Below are positions 60,038-62,959 of a DNA stretch of 62,959 nt, piece after piece. Location: the NCBI GenBank assembly GCA_003344405.1, contig NOWV01000290.1:1-62959 (forward strand), read 5' to 3'. A model generated the notes under the pieces. It saw only the letters and a list, made by a program, of their open reading frames with translations. It had not been told where the DNA came from and did no database searches. The first letter of the stretch is position 1, and every line of letters begins with the position of its first letter. A program made the translations under genes and the position numbers. The DNA comes from Trichoplax sp. H2 (taxonomy: Eukaryota > Placozoa > Uniplacotomia > Trichoplacea).

Positions 60038-62314
60038 ATGGAAGAAGGCGGTGGTGCAGAAGCAGAAAATCAAGAATGTAAGTTGAAATTTTATCCTTGG
60101 AGGAAGCTTTCCTTCATTAATCAATAGCATAATTTTAAATAACCAGTGGTAAAAGAGAGTAAGTTTGCATGGTAGAATAGTAGTGGACGCTTTAGATAAA
60201 GATTCAGTCCTACGATCAACGTGATAGCAGACTAGCGTCGGCTTCTGTGTCGATAATGGACTATTCGTAGCGAGATTGATGCAGAATACAGAGTCATAAT
60301 TGCGTGATCATAGCATGGTTATCATCGAGCACGAATAGCATAGTATACAGTCGTTGCAAATGAGTTGTAAGAGAGAGTATATCTGAATGAGAGAATAGTG
60401 ATGGGCGCTTTAGATAAAGATGCAGTCCTACTGTTAGCGTTATAGCAGACTAGCATCTATGAAAAGTAGAATATTTTGCCTATTAATTAGTAACGTAAAT
60501 TAAATAGGATATAGTCCTGATGGAGTGATCGTAGAAAGGTCATCATCGATGATGTATAGCATAGTTTACAGTAGTTTGCAAGAGCAACTGTAATATTAAC
60601 CTTACTGGTGACTAGCATCAATTTCTACATCAATATTTTACTGTTCGTAACGTCAATAATGTGAAACAGAGAGTGCTCGTAGTGTGATCGTAGTAAGGTT
60701 GCCTTCAAGCCTGAATACCATAGATATAGGATAAAAGTAGTCGTAAGAGAGAGTAAGTTTAAGTAGCGGAATAGTAGTGGACTATTTAGATAAAGGTGCA
60801 GTTTTCGTTTCAACACTTTACGCGTAGTAATTTGGCATCTACTTCTACGTCAATATTTTAGCTTGTTTGTAACAAATTATAAATCATAGCAAGTCCTAAT
60901 ACTTTGATAATGTCGTTAGCGTTGGTTGGGTAATTATAGTAAAGTTAAAATTATCAACGAGCTGCCGTGAATGACATCAAATCGGACTATTTTTTTCTTA
61001 TACATGCTATACCTTTGAATATATATATATTTATATATATATAGATCTAATTCGAAAGAGACTACCTAGATCCTTACCTAAAAGGAAGAATGATGTGTAT
61101 GTCACACGTAAAACCAATTTTGCTGCTCAAATAAAAAAATGTAGTAAACTCTTGGAATCAGAGTAAGGCTTTTCACGAATCTTTCTTTAAAGAAATTACT
61201 TACCTTGATAGTACTGTAGACTAAAAGTAATTGTATTGATAGCTCTGTTAAGGATAATATTGGTACATAGAATAGTATCGAAGCACGACATACGGTTAGC
61301 ATCAGCAATTGGATAGGTAATAGCTGTACTATCCTAGCGAATTGGCGGACATTGCTGTTGCTACCCTGAATGCCTCCGATACTGTCCATAACCTGATATT
61401 AGCCGTAACAGCTCAATCTTTTATTCCTAAAAATACGACTATAACAACTGCTACATATCTCGTACGCAATTCAACACTTTTTTGAACCGAAACAGATTTA
61501 CAGAGATTCATATTCATGGCCTCGGTGCTGCTGTTAATAGAGCCATCAATCTTGCCTTGCAATTAAAATTGACCAGCAGTGGAGGCTTGGAGGTGAGACG
61601 AATTTTTTGTACATTTCCAAATGGATAACAAACACTCTTTGATGAATAATTATGCCTAAAGTAGCTATACCGAACGCTATATGATTACTCATAATTATGC
61701 CAACGTCCCATACACTATGAAATGAACTAAAACTGCGCTATAATAAAGCTCAAAGTACAATTATGGAACACATAATTGATTATTTTTTGCTGTATAGGTA
61801 TCTACGACAACATCGACTGTGGAGTTGTTTGACGATTTCGAATCTCTTGATGAGGTATGCTTATGTTTTTGCAGAAGAGCGCCTTTGATGTTATATCTTA
61901 CTATACACATACGTAGTAAATATCCAGCTTCCTGTTCTTACAAAACGGGATAATAATGATGTTGTAAGTTACAATTTGTAATTGCTGTAATTGATAGCTA
62001 TCCAGGTTATCCTAGTTAACTAATTATATAATGTTACAGTCATAATCTCATTGATTGCAGTTTGATAGGGAGCTATCGTAATACTGTATGATGTACTGTA
62101 TATCTACAAATGCAAAGATATACAGCTGCCTCTTTATTGCTGTTTTTGCCAATACTACACTAGGCTTGATAATTCTTAGGTAAGACGAGCGTATACCTAA
62201 CATCGGGTTGTTTTTATCGTTACATTTTAGACATTACCATCGAAGAAATCTCAATTAAGGCAAAATTCTGCTATACATATTAAAGTCTATAAAATTATTA
62301 AAGTAGCAAGCTGA
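60038..62314 (+). CDS. POP7: RNase P/MRP subunit Rpp20 (POP7), five exons, 131 aa
   Basis: Exons: 60038-60077, 61045-61162, 61496-61592, 61798-61854, 62231-62314. They total 396 bases including TGA, and all phases agree. The start MEEGGGAEAENQE is followed by YLIRKRLPRSLPKRKNDVYV, close to the YTLRKRLP...NDIYV of human POP7. Then come EIHIHGLGAAVNRAINLALQ, the family signature, TTTSTVELFDDF and the last strand QNSAIHIKVYKI. The human protein is 140 aa. Rpp20 has an Alba-like fold, pairs with Rpp25 and binds the P3 domain of RNase P and MRP RNA in the nucleus, for tRNA 5' processing and pre-rRNA cleavage. Intron 1 (967 bases) is repetitive; the others are 205-376 bases. Confidence 0.96.
60150..60830. 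repeat. POP7 intron 1: degenerate tandem repeats
   Basis: The phrase GAGAGTAAGTTTGCATGGTAGAATAGTAGTGGACGCTTTAGATAAAG (near 60158) recurs near 60373 and 60746 with changes, together with GCAGTCCTAC and ATAGCAGACTAGCAT. Spacing is about 215 bases or a multiple. Copies carry GTAAGT-like words that could act as decoy donors. Confidence 0.7.
61019..61043. repeat. TA-rich microsatellite next to POP7 exon 2
   Basis: A run of TATATATATTTATATATATA immediately precedes the exon 2 acceptor AG at 61043-61044. The usual pyrimidine tract is therefore replaced by alternating TA. Confidence 0.8.
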
Positions 62315-62959
62315 AGAAAATTGTCAACGTTTATTTATGCAATTAAGACGTCAACTCTAAGACATAAACTATTTTATTAAAGGCAGATAGTAAACAATTA
62401 CTTTGCAGTGTTTCTTAAGGTTAAAGGAATGTTATAGTTTCATTCTGCGAAATTAAAAAGAGTAAAGAAATCATTTCCTAATATCAGTTATTACTATTAT
62501 AGTTATTTTCAACGTTTTTGTTATGTTTTATGGCTGGGAAAAAAGCCTTTCAGTGAAATGAAAAACGAGTACATACAGTACAGTATATGAGAGTATCGTT
62601 TTACAAATGAAAAAAAAGATGAATGGTATTTTTCTAATTGCTATGGCTATTGCAATTATTTTGAATATTAGTCGCTATTTTAAGATAGGAATAAGTCTGT
62701 CAGCCAATTGAAATACATGTATCGTTCAGCATTTCTAATATAGCTCCTGCAACTGCAACTGGAAGTTAAATTTGCAACACAGATTATGCAACCCTAGATA
62801 ATTTTGTACATAGTGTACTGCATGAAGTCATTGCATGCAATTTGTAACTGCAGTAATGAAGGTACTGATTATGTTAACCTTAGATGGATAAAGTTGTGTT
62901 TTTAATAAACTTGGCTCAACAGCAGCTCCTGTATATGTATGTTACACCTACAGCTGCTC
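62315..62959. other. POP7 3' flank
   Basis: AT-rich sequence downstream of the POP7 stop codon up to the window end, with GTACAGTAC at about 62577. AATAAA-type words occur (for example near 62902), but no poly(A) site was assigned. No gene seen. Confidence 0.45.

Overview
This is animal nuclear DNA: AT-rich, with split genes whose introns are mostly 50-900 bases and follow GT-AG (one likely GC-AG). Eight genes can be rebuilt exon by exon with consistent phases. Seven match well-known animal proteins: ZNF207/BUGZ, CISD2-type, PRPF31, an ATF4/5-type bZIP, Unkempt, DRG2 and POP7; BRF2 is the next most secure. Unkempt, the ATF4-type bZIP and BRF2 point to a metazoan. Human-like protein lengths (PRPF31 494 aa, DRG2 364 aa), low GC and compact introns fit an early-branching animal such as a placozoan. 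That placement is inference and was not tested.

Layout. 1-5.9 kb is gene-poor, with a 228-base tandem array and a duplicated segment. 5.9-8.65 kb (minus) is a five-exon ankyrin-repeat gene of unknown identity. 10.3-14.4 kb (minus) is BUGZ. 15.4-16.8 kb (minus) is the CISD gene, head to head with PRPF31 (plus, 17.4-20.7 kb). 22.9-24.0 kb (minus) is the bZIP gene, whose leader carries a two-uORF arrangement like that of mammalian ATF4. 24.6-28.8 kb has two tandem arrays and no convincing gene. 28.8-41.0 kb (minus) is Unkempt, with a 7.1 kb first intron made largely of tandem repeats. 41.9-44.4 kb holds two satellite-like arrays (148 and 156 bases). 46.8-52.6 kb (minus) is DRG2. 53.9-59.4 kb (minus) is BRF2, head to head with POP7 (plus, 60.0-62.3 kb).

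The genes are mostly housekeeping RNA and translation functions: splicing (PRPF31), Pol III initiation (BRF2), RNase P/MRP (POP7), translational control (Unkempt, DRG2) and the stress response (ATF4-type). The two divergent pairs, CISD/PRPF31 and BRF2/POP7, have only about 620-650 bases between start codons. BRF2/POP7 is notable because BRF2-type TFIIIB drives transcription of the RNAs that POP7 binds.

The most interesting observations are the ATF4-like uORF layout, the BRF2-POP7 head-to-head pair, an Unkempt protein apparently lacking its C-terminal RING finger, and a 156-base satellite whose every unit holds two inverted repeats. No mobile-element gene, rRNA, tRNA or CRISPR array was recognised by eye.
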